64,000 nucleotides of DNA from Paracrocinitomix sp039939375 (GCA_039939375.1 JBDVJO010000011.1:930001-994000), one strand, 5' to 3'. Shown: positions 33,649 through 43,002, numbered from the stretch's first letter. The notes: generated by a model from the sequence alone, not told the origin. Program-made: numbers and translations.

Positions 33649-36492
33649 ATGAGAAAGAATAGTCTATTTTTATCGGCTTTATTGATCTTTTTAGGAGTGA
33701 TAATTTATTCTCCTTCAACCTTTGCTCAGACCGTAACAAACGGTTCTGTTACAGGTGCTCCTGTTGGTAATAGTCAATTGAATAATGCAGCCGGATGGAC
33801 GGTTTGTGGATTTTCACCAGATTTATGTGATACTGGTTTCCCCTCTTATTCAGGAAACTCTCAAGTCGCTGTCTCAGCTTCCCCTGATGGAGGATCATGG
33901 CTAGGAATGGCTGCCGTAGGTGCAGGTGAGTGCGCGCAAACTACAATTACTGGTTTAACTGCTGGAAATACGTATACCCTTTGTTTTTACGGAGCCTGTT
34001 TTGGTACAGGAACTTCAATTTTTAATCAAGGACCTAGTAATCCAGAAATATGTGTAGGCGGAACTTGTCAAACAGTTGTGATTCCGCAAGCAGCTAATAC
34101 ATGGACATTGTATACTATGACGTTCACAGCCACAGCGCCTACTGAAACATTATCTTGTACATTAACCGGAGATAACTCTTATTGTGGATTGGACGGATTT
34201 ACAATTTCTGTTCCAGGAGCAACTCCTGATTGGACTGATCCAAGTCCGGTTTGTGCGGCAAATCCACCAATAAATTTAGATACTTATGTTACAGGAACGC
34301 CTGGAGGTGTTTGGTCTGGGACAGGAGTTACAGGAAATACTTGGGACCCTTCTGGAGGTTCACAAAGCGTCACTTATACAGTGAACCCAGGTGGTTGTGA
34401 TGAAGTTTCTCAAACGATCTTAATAAATGTTAGTGGATCTTCTGGAGCTTGGACCCCTCCGGTTGGGTTATGTGATAATGATTTAACTGTAGATTTAGAT
34501 GCCTTGGTGACAGGTGATCCTGGTGGAGTTTGGTCAGGAACAGGTGTTACCGGAAGTAACTTTGATCCTTCTGCTGGAACTCAAAATGTCACTTATACGG
34601 TTGGTGTAGCTCCATGTGATGATATTGTAACACAACAAATTACTGTTGGAACTTTTGGTGATGCCTCTTGGACGTTGCCTACTGATCCTTGTTTAAATGC
34701 GCCTGATATCGACCTGTCAACTTTGATTACCGGAACAACTGGTGGAACTTGGTCAGGGACAGGAGTTACTGGAAATATGTTTGATCCTTCAGTAGGTTCT
34801 CAAAATATTACCTATACTGCAGGAACAGCTCCGTGTCAGGATGTTTTAACGCAAATGATTAATGTAGTTCCATCTGACGATCCTAACTGGTTGACACCAG
34901 GTGAAGTCTGTGAATCAGCTGGTACAATAGACTTGAGTACTTTAATTACCGGAACTGCCGGAGGAACTTGGACAGGAACGGGAGTTGCTGGAAATATATT
35001 TGACCCTGCTGGGCTGAATGGACCAATTTCAATAACGTATACGGTTGGGGCAGCTCCTTGTGAAGGAACCTTTACAGATGATATAATTGTGAATCCGGAT
35101 GTAGATCCAGCATGGACGGCTCCTGCCAATTTATGTGATGCTTCTGGAACAGTAGACTTAACTACCACAATTACTGGAACTGCTGGTGGAACTTGGTCAG
35201 GAACTGGTGTTACTGGCAATATGTTTGATCCTGCATTTGGAAGTCAAACGGTAACTTATACAGTAGGAACTGGAGCATGTGTTGAAACTTTAGATCAATT
35301 AATTAACGTAGATCCTACTCCAGATCCGGCTTGGACGACACTTTCTTTATGTGCAACTGCAGCACCGTATGACTTGAATGCTCAAGTTACTGGTACGGCA
35401 GGAGGAACATGGTCAGGAACCGGAGTAACTGGTTCTTTATTTGACCCATCATTCGGAACGCAAAGTATAACTTATACTGTTGCCAACGGAGCTTGTAGCG
35501 ATTTCTCTACTCAAACAATTACGGTCGGTCAAACTGATGTAACTGTTGCGGTAACCAATGTTACGTGTTTCGGATTGACAGATGGTTCTGCCACTGCAAC
35601 TGTCACCGGAGGTTCAGGAAACTATACTTATACTTGGGCGCCAGGTGGACAAAATACCGCAACAGTGACTGGCTTAGGTTCAGGATCTTATACCGTTACA
35701 GTAAATGATATAGATTTAGGATGTTCTAATGACGTGACAATTGACATTATTGAACCGGCAGAAATCACCTTAAACTTGACAGGAGTTGATGCTTGTATAG
35801 GTGCAGGAGGAGGACAAGCAACAGCAGGAGCATTTGGTGGTGTAGGAGGATTCTCATATGCATGGACACCAAGTGGTCAATTGACGCAAACAGCTATCGG
35901 CCTAGATTCTGCTATGCATACCGTTACAGCAACAGATGCTAATGGATGCTCAGTTGAGGATTCAATTGTGGTTAACGTTTGGCCTTTACCAAGTGTAAAT
36001 ACCTTTCCTTCAGCTTATATAGAATGGGGTGACTGTGTGCCTTTAGGTGCAATTGGTGCTACCAATTATACATGGGAACCTGATTACGAATTGGATTGTG
36101 TGAACTGTCAATCGCCAGTGGCTTGCCCAGAGGTAACGACTACTTACTGTGTAACTGGAACTAATGCATATGGATGTGCTGATACGGCTTGCATGCTGGT
36201 AGACGTAGAAATCGTTTGTGGTGAAGTTTTCGTTCCTTCAGCATTTTCGCCAAACGGTGATAACGAAAATGATTTCTTGTGTGTATACAGTGATTGTTTA
36301 GAGAACTTCAGTTTTAAAATTTATAACAGATGGGGAGAGAAAGTTTACGAAACTTCAAATAAATCAATTTGCTGGGATGGAACTTGGAAAGGAAAAGAAT
36401 TAAATCCTGCCGTGTTTGTTTATGTTTTAGATGGTTATCTAATTAATGGAAAACCCGTTGATCAAAAAGGGAATATCTCGTTGGTGAGATAA
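33649..36492 (+). CDS. secreted repeat protein with SprB-type repeat and T9SS type B sorting domain
   Basis: A 947-residue extracellular protein. The signal peptide ends at STFAQT. Residues about 30-190 form a cysteine-containing beta-sandwich-like domain (possible carbohydrate binding). Residues about 200-620 hold six tandem repeats of 65-70 residues with the core GGTWSGTGVTGNxFDPSxGxQxxTYTV, each with a pair of cysteines. An SprB-type repeat follows (NVTCFGLTDGSATATVTGGSG), then a C-terminal gliding-associated domain, VFVPSAFSPNGDNENDFL to the end, which is the type B sorting signal of type IX secretion. It is probably a cell-surface adhesin. A weak promoter (TTG 33569, TACATTGA 33590) may precede it. 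Confidence 0.88.
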   Translation: MRKNSLFLSALLIFLGVIIYSPSTFAQTVTNGSVTGAPVGNSQLNNAAGWTVCGFSPDLCDTGFPSYSGNSQVAVSASPDGGSWLGMAAVGAGECAQTTITGLTAGNTYTLCFYGACFGTGTSIFNQGPSNPEICVGGTCQTVVIPQAANTWTLYTMTFTATAPTETLSCTLTGDNSYCGLDGFTISVPGATPDWTDPSPVCAANPPINLDTYVTGTPGGVWSGTGVTGNTWDPSGGSQSVTYTVNPGGCDEVSQTILINVSGSSGAWTPPVGLCDNDLTVDLDALVTGDPGGVWSGTGVTGSNFDPSAGTQNVTYTVGVAPCDDIVTQQITVGTFGDASWTLPTDPCLNAPDIDLSTLITGTTGGTWSGTGVTGNMFDPSVGSQNITYTAGTAPCQDVLTQMINVVPSDDPNWLTPGEVCESAGTIDLSTLITGTAGGTWTGTGVAGNIFDPAGLNGPISITYTVGAAPCEGTFTDDIIVNPDVDPAWTAPANLCDASGTVDLTTTITGTAGGTWSGTGVTGNMFDPAFGSQTVTYTVGTGACVETLDQLINVDPTPDPAWTTLSLCATAAPYDLNAQVTGTAGGTWSGTGVTGSLFDPSFGTQSITYTVANGACSDFSTQTITVGQTDVTVAVTNVTCFGLTDGSATATVTGGSGNYTYTWAPGGQNTATVTGLGSGSYTVTVNDIDLGCSNDVTIDIIEPAEITLNLTGVDACIGAGGGQATAGAFGGVGGFSYAWTPSGQLTQTAIGLDSAMHTVTATDANGCSVEDSIVVNVWPLPSVNTFPSAYIEWGDCVPLGAIGATNYTWEPDYELDCVNCQSPVACPEVTTTYCVTGTNAYGCADTACMLVDVEIVCGEVFVPSAFSPNGDNENDFLCVYSDCLENFSFKIYNRWGEKVYETSNKSICWDGTWKGKELNPAVFVYVLDGYLINGKPVDQKGNISLVR

Positions 36493-36563
36493 ATTAAGAT
36501 TATTCTGCCCTTAAATAAATCCGATAATAAAAAATTACTAAATTTGCCGACCCAATGTCAATT

Positions 36564-36644
36564 GCCTGAGTGGCGGAATTGGTAGACGCGCACGACTCAA
36601 ACTCGTGTTCCTTTGGAGTGCCGGTTCGATCCCGGCCTCAGGTA
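36564..36644 (+). tRNA. tRNA-Leu (anticodon CAA)
   Basis: The acceptor stem GCCTGAG (36564-36570) pairs with CTCAGGT (36637-36643) with one G-U pair. The anticodon stem CACGA/TCGTG encloses the loop CTCAAAC, so the anticodon is CAA, reading UUG. The T arm CCGG-TTCGATC-CCGG is regular and the variable region is extended as in leucine tRNAs. CCA is not encoded. Confidence 0.95.
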
Positions 36645-36646
36645 CA

Positions 36647-36695
36647 AAGCCCCTTCACTTCTCGACTATGTTCGAAGAACGAAGGGGCTTTTTTT
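36647..36695 (+). terminator. terminator of tRNA-Leu with repeat-like loop
   Basis: AAGCCCCTTC (36647-36656) pairs perfectly with GAAGGGGCTT (36681-36690), followed by T residues to 36695. The 24-base loop contains TTCTCGA and TTCGAAGAA, which resemble the TCGA arms of palindromes R1 and R2 elsewhere in the window. Confidence 0.9.
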
Positions 36696-36723
36696 ATATC
36701 TTAGTACCTCATTATCAATTACT

Positions 36724-38223
36724 ATGAAACGTCTAGTTTATATTTTACCCTTCTATTTAATTTTTTCTTGTGATGCACCTGAGCAAACAGATTCTACTGA
36801 AAAATACGATTTGGATGACACCATCTATTACGAAGATGATGATACTTTAACTGACGACAGTGAAGCAGGAGTTATTTACACAGCTGAAGGAGCGGTTGAT
36901 GGACCAGATGCAGAATTATGGATTTTCCAGCCAGGAGAATGGGAAGGAGAAGTAACAGATCCTGCTCCAGATGAGTTTGATGTGTTGCACGTGATTCCTA
37001 TGGGAAATGATGAGAACAACATTTCTAATGATATGTCATATGTGTTGTCAAATGGTTTTCAATTATGGGGAACATTTGAAAAGCATACAGGCCCTGTTTA
37101 TGTTTATTATGAAAGAAGTAAAAACACCTTGGCAGCTATGTGGGATGCCGTTGAAGGCAAACCAGAAGGACCTGCTAAAGTCTTCACGCCTAGTGGAGAA
37201 ATTTTCGTTGAAAATGTGTACAAAAATGGAAAGTTAGTTGAATCTCCAATTTATCCTTATTCAGTTGATTGGACTTTCGCTCAAGCTGAATCTAAACTTT
37301 GGATAAAAGATCCAGATGCAAAAGAAAACGAAAATGGTAATCCAACTTATAAAATATCATACTCAATAAGAGAGCAAGAACCAGGGGATAACAAACTGGT
37401 TCAGATCATGGAAAAAGAATCTTTCGGAAACCCTTTTCAAATTAATGACGAAGTGTTTACCGGAACGCTTTTAGCTTACGAAAATCCGCCTGGAATAGAT
37501 TATGAGATTGAATATTTTGAATTGAATTTCAAGGATGGAATGCTGCATGGAGACGTAAAAGTTTATAGCTGGTATATGGGCTTAAAATTACACGAGATTT
37601 TTGTGGATGGTGATTTGGATTCAACCGTTTTTGTGTTAGATGAATCACAAATGGATGGTTTAGCCAAGCCAATTATTTATCTCTATCCTGAAGAAGAAAC
37701 TGAAGTTTCTGTGAAGTTAGAATTAGCAGGCGATTTGACCCACACCTATCCAAAATATGAAGATGGTTGGAAAGTTACGGCAAAACCAGATGGAACTTTA
37801 TTGGATGAGAATAACAAAGAGTATTATGCATTATATTGGGAAGGGAATAACGAAGAAAACTTTCATGTAAATGAGGGTTTTGTTGTTCCCGGCGAGAACA
37901 CGGCTGAGTTCCTTGAAGCATCTTTGGATATGTTAGGTCTGAATAGGAGAGAGGCAAATGAATTTATCGTTTTCTGGATGCCAATTTTAGAAGATAATCC
38001 GTATAACTTGATTCATTTTTCTACAGATGAATATGAAGAGATGGCAAAGCTAGATATCAGCCCAAAACCAGAAACTATGATTCGAGTAATGATGGTTTAT
38101 AAACCTTTGCAAGAGCCAATTGAATTGAAAATGCAAAATCTTTCTGAAATGAAAAAAGAAAGAAAAGGATTTACTTTAGTAGAATGGGGTGGGAGTTTGT
38201 TGAAAACAACAAAAGCGCTTTAA
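36724..38223 (+). CDS. lipoprotein with a KPIIYLYP-type C-terminal domain
   Basis: A 499-residue lipoprotein: MKRLVYILPFYLIFSC with the cysteine at about residue 16, then an acidic linker. Residues about 80-200 have a GxxF.GPVYVYYxxxKNxLAAMW pattern like a toxin-immunity or MORN-like segment. From about residue 318 a distinct domain begins LAKPIIYLYPEEETEVSVKLE and includes YPKYEDGWKVTAKPDGTL and YYALYWEGNN. I have seen this combination in uncharacterised bacterial proteins but know no function. The start is at 36724; the longer frame beginning at 36613 would run through the tRNA. It converges with the next gene, overlapping by 4 bases. Confidence 0.75.
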   Translation: MKRLVYILPFYLIFSCDAPEQTDSTEKYDLDDTIYYEDDDTLTDDSEAGVIYTAEGAVDGPDAELWIFQPGEWEGEVTDPAPDEFDVLHVIPMGNDENNISNDMSYVLSNGFQLWGTFEKHTGPVYVYYERSKNTLAAMWDAVEGKPEGPAKVFTPSGEIFVENVYKNGKLVESPIYPYSVDWTFAQAESKLWIKDPDAKENENGNPTYKISYSIREQEPGDNKLVQIMEKESFGNPFQINDEVFTGTLLAYENPPGIDYEIEYFELNFKDGMLHGDVKVYSWYMGLKLHEIFVDGDLDSTVFVLDESQMDGLAKPIIYLYPEEETEVSVKLELAGDLTHTYPKYEDGWKVTAKPDGTLLDENNKEYYALYWEGNNEENFHVNEGFVVPGENTAEFLEASLDMLGLNRREANEFIVFWMPILEDNPYNLIHFSTDEYEEMAKLDISPKPETMIRVMMVYKPLQEPIELKMQNLSEMKKERKGFTLVEWGGSLLKTTKAL

Positions 38224-38855
38224 GAAATAATCCCTTGAATCTTCAGAACATTAACAATTACCGGAACGAATAAAACAGCAATTCGATATTCTATTGGGTA
38301 AGCTGTAGGAAACTGTCCATAAACATCCCAATTATCAAAATCTTCTGAAAAGGCTGTTTGGATATCTAAAAAGTGGCCATCATCATAAGCGTCCCAATTG
38401 TCCCAGTCTTCAGAAAATGAAGTTGTGACATCAGCATGCCAATTATTGTTTGCGTCTGTAACGTCCCAATTATCCCAATCTTCTGAAAATGAGGTTTGAA
38501 TGATTATGGTGTAGTCGTCTGAAGTTAATTTCCAATTGTCCCAATCGTTAGAAAAATTAGTGAATAAATCTCCGTTCAGTCCTGTGGTTGAAAAATCCCA
38601 ATTATCCCAATCTTCACTGAAAGCAGTGACAACTTGAATAACAGTATCACCTAAATAAAATCGCCAGTTATCCCAATCTTCAGAAAAATTAGTGACCAAA
38701 TCAGCAGAAACAGAGGGGTAAACAACTTGTCCTCCATTGTTATTCCCATTGTAGGTAGACGGTGGTTCTTCTTTGATACACGAAGTGGTAAATATCAAAG
38801 TAAAAACTAAAGCTATTTGGTAAATTTTAGTGAACACTGAATTGAATATAGCCAT
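38220..38855 (-). CDS. lipoprotein with six SEDWDNW repeats
   Basis: About 211 residues. The start is taken at ATG 38855 (MAIFNSVFTKIYQIAL), giving a lipoprotein signal ending in FTTSC. After a short Asn/Gly-rich linker come six copies of a 24-29 residue unit with the core FSEDWDNW (variants FSNDWDNW and FSEDFDNW), each followed by a short beta-strand-like segment (DVTTS, DIQTA, VVTA). A hydrophobic C-terminal stretch follows (IAVLFVPVIVNVLKIQGII). The unit looks like one beta-strand hairpin with conserved Trp and Asp, and could bind a metal or glycan, but no family was recognised. Its start overlaps the upstream gene. Confidence 0.7.
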   Translation of the reverse strand: MAIFNSVFTKIYQIALVFTLIFTTSCIKEEPPSTYNGNNNGGQVVYPSVSADLVTNFSEDWDNWRFYLGDTVIQVVTAFSEDWDNWDFSTTGLNGDLFTNFSNDWDNWKLTSDDYTIIIQTSFSEDWDNWDVTDANNNWHADVTTSFSEDWDNWDAYDDGHFLDIQTAFSEDFDNWDVYGQFPTAYPIEYRIAVLFVPVIVNVLKIQGIIS

Positions 38856-39276
38856 TTTTTCGGACAAAGTAATCTGAGAATGTTGATTTATAGATAGTTG
38901 TTGTCTTGTTTTTAATCGTAAGGTCTAATTGCTCAAAATTGAATTTTCTTCCATTAATAAATTCTTGATTTACTGACTCAAAGTGCTCATTGTTTAATCT
39001 GCCAATTACCATTCCGCAATTCGCTGGCAGAAAAAGTTGATAGGATGAACTATCTTTTTTTACGTCTACTTCCTTTCGGTCGCTCCAATTTAAAACCTCA
39101 TCTTGCAAACTATATACATCTGGGGATGAATCAAAAATATTGAAACCAGTTGAACTATTTGAGTAAGAAAAATGAATTGAAATATCTTCTTCAGAATGAT
39201 TTAAAATCACAAAATTTTCAACGAAAGAGCAGCCCGTTAATAATGTCAAGCATAATAAGACTGCCAAAAAACGCAT
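38827..39276 (-). CDS. small lipoprotein of unknown function
   Basis: A 149-residue predicted lipoprotein: MRFLAVLLCLTLLTGC with lipobox LTGC, then a mostly beta-like polar domain (about 25-149) with no motif I recognise. Its ATG shares one base with the stop of the cupin gene (TAATG), and its end overlaps the start of the SEDWDNW lipoprotein gene by about 29 bases, so the three are probably co-transcribed. Confidence 0.72.
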   Translation of the reverse strand: MRFLAVLLCLTLLTGCSFVENFVILNHSEEDISIHFSYSNSSTGFNIFDSSPDVYSLQDEVLNWSDRKEVDVKKDSSSYQLFLPANCGMVIGRLNNEHFESVNQEFINGRKFNFEQLDLTIKNKTTTIYKSTFSDYFVRKNGYIQFSVH

Positions 39277-40139
39277 TACGAGTACTTTTCAATATCGTTG
39301 ATCTCAAAAATTATCGCATCTAAAGTTTTTGTTGGCTCTTTTAATAGGCTCAATATTTTTCGCGCTTTTTTCAACTCAACTAAATAAAGGATACCCTTGC
39401 TGTCTAATTCAATTTCAAAGTTTAATCTATTCTCAAAAGATCTATCTTGAAAATATTTCACCGCTTTATTGAATTGCGGACCTCTAGCGTTACTTTTAAA
39501 GTAGAAGTTTAACAAAGAAGTATAATGTGCGATTTCAGTCAGAGGATCTGATTTTAAACCGGAAGACCGTCTTGCAATTTCATTATTTTTTAAATCGTAA
39601 AATACACCACCGTTAACCACTTGAATTTCGTGTTTCCCTACTTCATAAATAAAAGAATCTGCCGTGATGTTATCAGAAACTTCATCCCTTCCGTAAACGT
39701 GAATGGATAAAACCTGCTCATCAGAAGAGTTACCCATTTGGTGAATTAACTTTTGATTCACAGCAATCACTTCACCTGCGCTTAACTTTTCTTTATGTAA
39801 AGTATACAAGAAATTGTCTTTGCAATTAAAGCTTACATGATCCAAATTACCGAAAACCTGTACAGCTCCCCAAGTGGTATATCCATGATTGTGAATAGCT
39901 GTTTGATCTCTTGGGTTCCATGACATCACCATCACTTCAAAATTGTCACCTGCATGTACCAAAGCTCTTCCATATCCATCTTCAACCGGATGATCAAATT
40001 TTGCCCACATCAATAAATCTTCTTCAGAAATATCTGCACTGTAAAGCAAATTTGTAATTTCAGTCGGGTTAAAAGAATTCTGACATTCTAAACTCTTAAT
40101 TAAGTTAGATATCGATATGGGTAAGGAGAGTTTTTCCAT
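39276..40139 (-). CDS. cysteine-dioxygenase-like cupin protein
   Basis: Cupin-fold protein of 287 residues. The iron-ligand histidines are visible: H83 and H85 in RDQTAIHNHGYTTWGAV and H133 in VNQKLIHQMGN, matching type I cysteine dioxygenases (cysteine to cysteine sulfinate). It is longer than bacterial CDOs (about 160-200) by a C-terminal alpha-rich segment of about 100 residues (from residue 190) with no recognised family. The substrate is therefore not certain. It heads a unit with two lipoprotein genes and has a TATCTTTG promoter element at 40155-40162. Confidence 0.75.
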   Translation of the reverse strand: MEKLSLPISISNLIKSLECQNSFNPTEITNLLYSADISEEDLLMWAKFDHPVEDGYGRALVHAGDNFEVMVMSWNPRDQTAIHNHGYTTWGAVQVFGNLDHVSFNCKDNFLYTLHKEKLSAGEVIAVNQKLIHQMGNSSDEQVLSIHVYGRDEVSDNITADSFIYEVGKHEIQVVNGGVFYDLKNNEIARRSSGLKSDPLTEIAHYTSLLNFYFKSNARGPQFNKAVKYFQDRSFENRLNFEIELDSKGILYLVELKKARKILSLLKEPTKTLDAIIFEINDIEKYS

Positions 40140-40154
40140 AATTTACAACTGCTA

Positions 40155-40162
40155 CAAAGATA
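40155..40162 (-). promoter_or_regulatory. -7 element for the cupin-lipoprotein unit
   Basis: The minus strand reads TATCTTTG followed by TAGC, an exact match to TAnnTTTG, 16 bases before the cupin start codon. Confidence 0.5.
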
Positions 40163-40251
40163 ACGTAATTAAAGGCCAGGTGGTTTACCGCTTATCGAAA
40201 AAAAATAAATTTAACATAGATTAAACCTTTTCTTAAACTTATAGTCATAGA

Positions 40252-42510
40252 GTGAAATTAAATGAAATGATAAAATTCACCCTAATACTTTTCGCTTTTG
40301 CGTTAAGTTCTTTTTGCGTTCAAGCACAATCTTTATATGATATTGAAAATATCACTGAAATTTACATCACTTTTGAAGATGCTAACTGGGACGCCACAAT
40401 GGATACCTATTACGCAAATGATGTAGATGAATTACTGTACGGAGCTTGTTCAATAAACGGTATTGATTATGATAGTGTAGGAGTTGCCTTTAAAGGAAAC
40501 TCTACTTACAATGCTTCAAATGATAAAAATCCGTTGAAAATAAAATTGGCTGAGGTTTATGATTTTCAAAATCATCAAGGTTTTCGAACCTTAAAGCTAT
40601 CGTCAGGTCAAAAAGATCCATCATTTGTTAGGGAAGTACTTTCATATGAAATAGGCCGTCAATATATGGATATGCCTTTGTCAAATTACGCCAAGGTTTA
40701 TATCAATGGAGATTACTACGGTCTGTTTTCTAGCTCAGAATCCATTAATGGTGATTATATGGAAGATCATTTTTATTGTGATCGAGATAATATGAGGTTC
40801 AAATGTAATCCTGAATCAGTGTTTAGTGGAAACGGATCTTCTTTAGAATATTTAGGTGCCGATTCTTCTTCGTACTTTGACTACTACGAGCTAAAATCTG
40901 ACTACGGATGGAATACCTTAGTAAATCTAACTAGCCAGATTGAAACAAATATCGCGAATATTGAAGCGGTGTTGGATGTGGATAGAGCGCTTTGGATGCT
41001 GGCCTTTAACAATGTAATGGCGAATATGGACTCATATTCTGGACCGTTCAGACAGAATTATTACCTCATCCAAGATGATAATGGAAGAGTAATGCCAGTT
41101 ATTTGGGATTTAAATGAAAGTATCGGAGGCTTTGCAATGGTGAACACAGGTGGACCGCCGGGTGGATTAACTGACTTAACTGAAATGGATCCTTTTTTAC
41201 GAGAAACAGATGATGAGTTTCCGTTAATCTATTACTTGTTTTCAGTAGATCGATATCGAAAAATGTATTTGGCTCATGTTAAAACCATGGTGGAAGAAAA
41301 TTTGTCTACAGGAGATTATTATACCCGAGCAGAAGAATTGCAAGCTATTATAGATGCAGAAGTACAGGCAGATCCTAACGCCATTTATTCTTACACAGAA
41401 TTTACCTCTAATCTTGATAATGCTATCGGTGGTGGTCCAAACACAACTTATGGAGTAGATCAGATTTTATCAGGAAGGGAATCGTATTTAACTTCACATG
41501 CTTCATTTAGTTTAGTTGCGCCGACAATCACTAATGTGACCCCTTCTAATGCCGCTCCGTTAGCAAATACAACGGTAACAATAACTGCAGATATTCAAGA
41601 TGCTACATATGCATATGTAGGTTACCGATTTTACAAGGCAGACGCTTTTACAAAAGTTGAAATGTTTGATGACGGGCTACATAATGACGGAGCTGCGGCA
41701 GATGGTGTTTATGGAGCGGATATCTCACTAGGTGCGGCAGATATGCAGTATTACATTTATGCCGATAATGCAGATGCTGGTAAATTCTCACCAAGAAGAG
41801 CGGAACATGAATTTTACGAATTAACCTTGAGTTCAGGTGTGGTCATTAATGAATTAATGCCTTCAAATATTGAAACAGCAGCCGATCAAGATGGAGAATT
41901 TGATGATTGGGTTGAGTTGTATAACAATACAGGTTCAGCAATTGATTTGGGAGGTTACTTTTTATCTGATGATCCAGCTGTTTTAAATAAATGGATTTTT
42001 CCAGTAGGAACTACCATTGAAGCAAATGACTACTTAATAGTGTGGTGCGATAATGACATCTTGCAAACCGGATTACATACTGGGTTTAAGCTAACCTCCA
42101 ATGGCGAAACAGTAATATTGTCAGATGCCAGCCTGAACCCGATTAATGAAGTTGTTTTTCCTGAGGTAAGTCCGAACCATACTTATGGTCGATATCCGAA
42201 CGGAACAGGTGGGTTTATTCCAATGGTACCAACATTTGAAGCAGAAAATTCATTCACCGCTTTGACGGTTGATGATCTAGATGAAGCTCATGAAATTATA
42301 ATGTATCCAAACCCAACTAACGCAACCATTCAATTCAATTTTGGAACAACAGAATTAGTTGCTATTCGTATTTATGATTTATCAGGAAGATTGATTAAAA
42401 CAGAAAGTATCACTTCTTTTCAAGTGATGGATGTTTCAGGGTTTTCTGAGGGTACTTATATTGTTGCTGCCAAAGATTTAAACTGGGTGAACAAGTTAAT
42501 TGTTCACTAA
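40252..42510 (+). CDS. CotH-kinase/lamin-tail protein with T9SS type A sorting domain
   Basis: A 752-residue secreted protein. The signal peptide (KFTLILFAFALSSFCVQAQ) follows either a GTG start at 40252 or an ATG at 40267. Residues about 35-390 resemble the CotH family (VGVAFKGNSTYNAS, FRTLKLSSGQKDPSFVREVLSYEIGRQYM, PVIWDLNES), some of which are secreted protein kinases. A lamin-tail-like domain occupies about 525-640 (VINELMPSN, DDWVELYNNTGSAIDLGGYFLSDD), and the end (IIMYPNPTNATIQFNF to KLIVH) is the type A sorting signal of type IX secretion. CotH proteins with lamin tails are common in Bacteroidota. Confidence 0.88.
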   Translation: MKLNEMIKFTLILFAFALSSFCVQAQSLYDIENITEIYITFEDANWDATMDTYYANDVDELLYGACSINGIDYDSVGVAFKGNSTYNASNDKNPLKIKLAEVYDFQNHQGFRTLKLSSGQKDPSFVREVLSYEIGRQYMDMPLSNYAKVYINGDYYGLFSSSESINGDYMEDHFYCDRDNMRFKCNPESVFSGNGSSLEYLGADSSSYFDYYELKSDYGWNTLVNLTSQIETNIANIEAVLDVDRALWMLAFNNVMANMDSYSGPFRQNYYLIQDDNGRVMPVIWDLNESIGGFAMVNTGGPPGGLTDLTEMDPFLRETDDEFPLIYYLFSVDRYRKMYLAHVKTMVEENLSTGDYYTRAEELQAIIDAEVQADPNAIYSYTEFTSNLDNAIGGGPNTTYGVDQILSGRESYLTSHASFSLVAPTITNVTPSNAAPLANTTVTITADIQDATYAYVGYRFYKADAFTKVEMFDDGLHNDGAAADGVYGADISLGAADMQYYIYADNADAGKFSPRRAEHEFYELTLSSGVVINELMPSNIETAADQDGEFDDWVELYNNTGSAIDLGGYFLSDDPAVLNKWIFPVGTTIEANDYLIVWCDNDILQTGLHTGFKLTSNGETVILSDASLNPINEVVFPEVSPNHTYGRYPNGTGGFIPMVPTFEAENSFTALTVDDLDEAHEIIMYPNPTNATIQFNFGTTELVAIRIYDLSGRLIKTESITSFQVMDVSGFSEGTYIVAAKDLNWVNKLIVH

Positions 42511-42971
42511 GGCGCATAGGCATTATTGACTTCGTCAATTTTTTCCTTAAATAAAGAAATGTACTCCTTGTTGTTATACAAATAAGTGACAACAAGGGGG
42601 AGTTCTATTTGTTGAGAAATATTAATGTATTTCACATTGTTGTATTCTGTAATCTTGAATTTGCTTTGATACACAGGCATCAATTCCTCTTTTTTGTCTA
42701 CATAAACGTCTGACCTGTAAGGTTGATAGGTAGATAGATTCACAATTATAGAATCTCCTTTCTCTAAAATGAGTTGCCCATTTTCGGTTTCAATATTGAT
42801 TAAGGTTATCTTCTCTTTTGCTACAAAAGTGTATGCCGTTGTAGTAGAAACACCACTGTCTTCCATGCCTCCATAAACTGAGCTTTGGCGGATGTAAGTG
42901 TTCTGTAATTCTTGTTGAGCGAATAAAAAGTTGCCCAGAGGTACCAATAAAAGTAGTAATAACGTTTTCAT
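42507..42971 (-). CDS. secreted protein of unknown function
   Basis: About 154 residues from ATG 42971 with a signal peptide MKTLLLLLLVPLGNFLFAQ. The mature part is polar with several short beta-like stretches and no motif I recognise. It converges with the CotH gene, overlapping its stop by 4 bases. The next gene upstream is 31 bases away on the same strand, so a shared transcript is possible. Confidence 0.7.
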   Translation of the reverse strand: MKTLLLLLLVPLGNFLFAQQELQNTYIRQSSVYGGMEDSGVSTTTAYTFVAKEKITLINIETENGQLILEKGDSIIVNLSTYQPYRSDVYVDKKEELMPVYQSKFKITEYNNVKYINISQQIELPLVVTYLYNNKEYISLFKEKIDEVNNAYAP

Positions 42972-43002
42972 ATCTATTGCTACAATCAAATGAATAATTG
43001 GT

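Noticed and set aside
36613..36723. Upstream start for the KPIIYLYP lipoprotein at 36613
   Set aside because: This would begin inside the tRNA-Leu gene and cross its terminator; the ATG at 36724 gives a proper lipoprotein signal.
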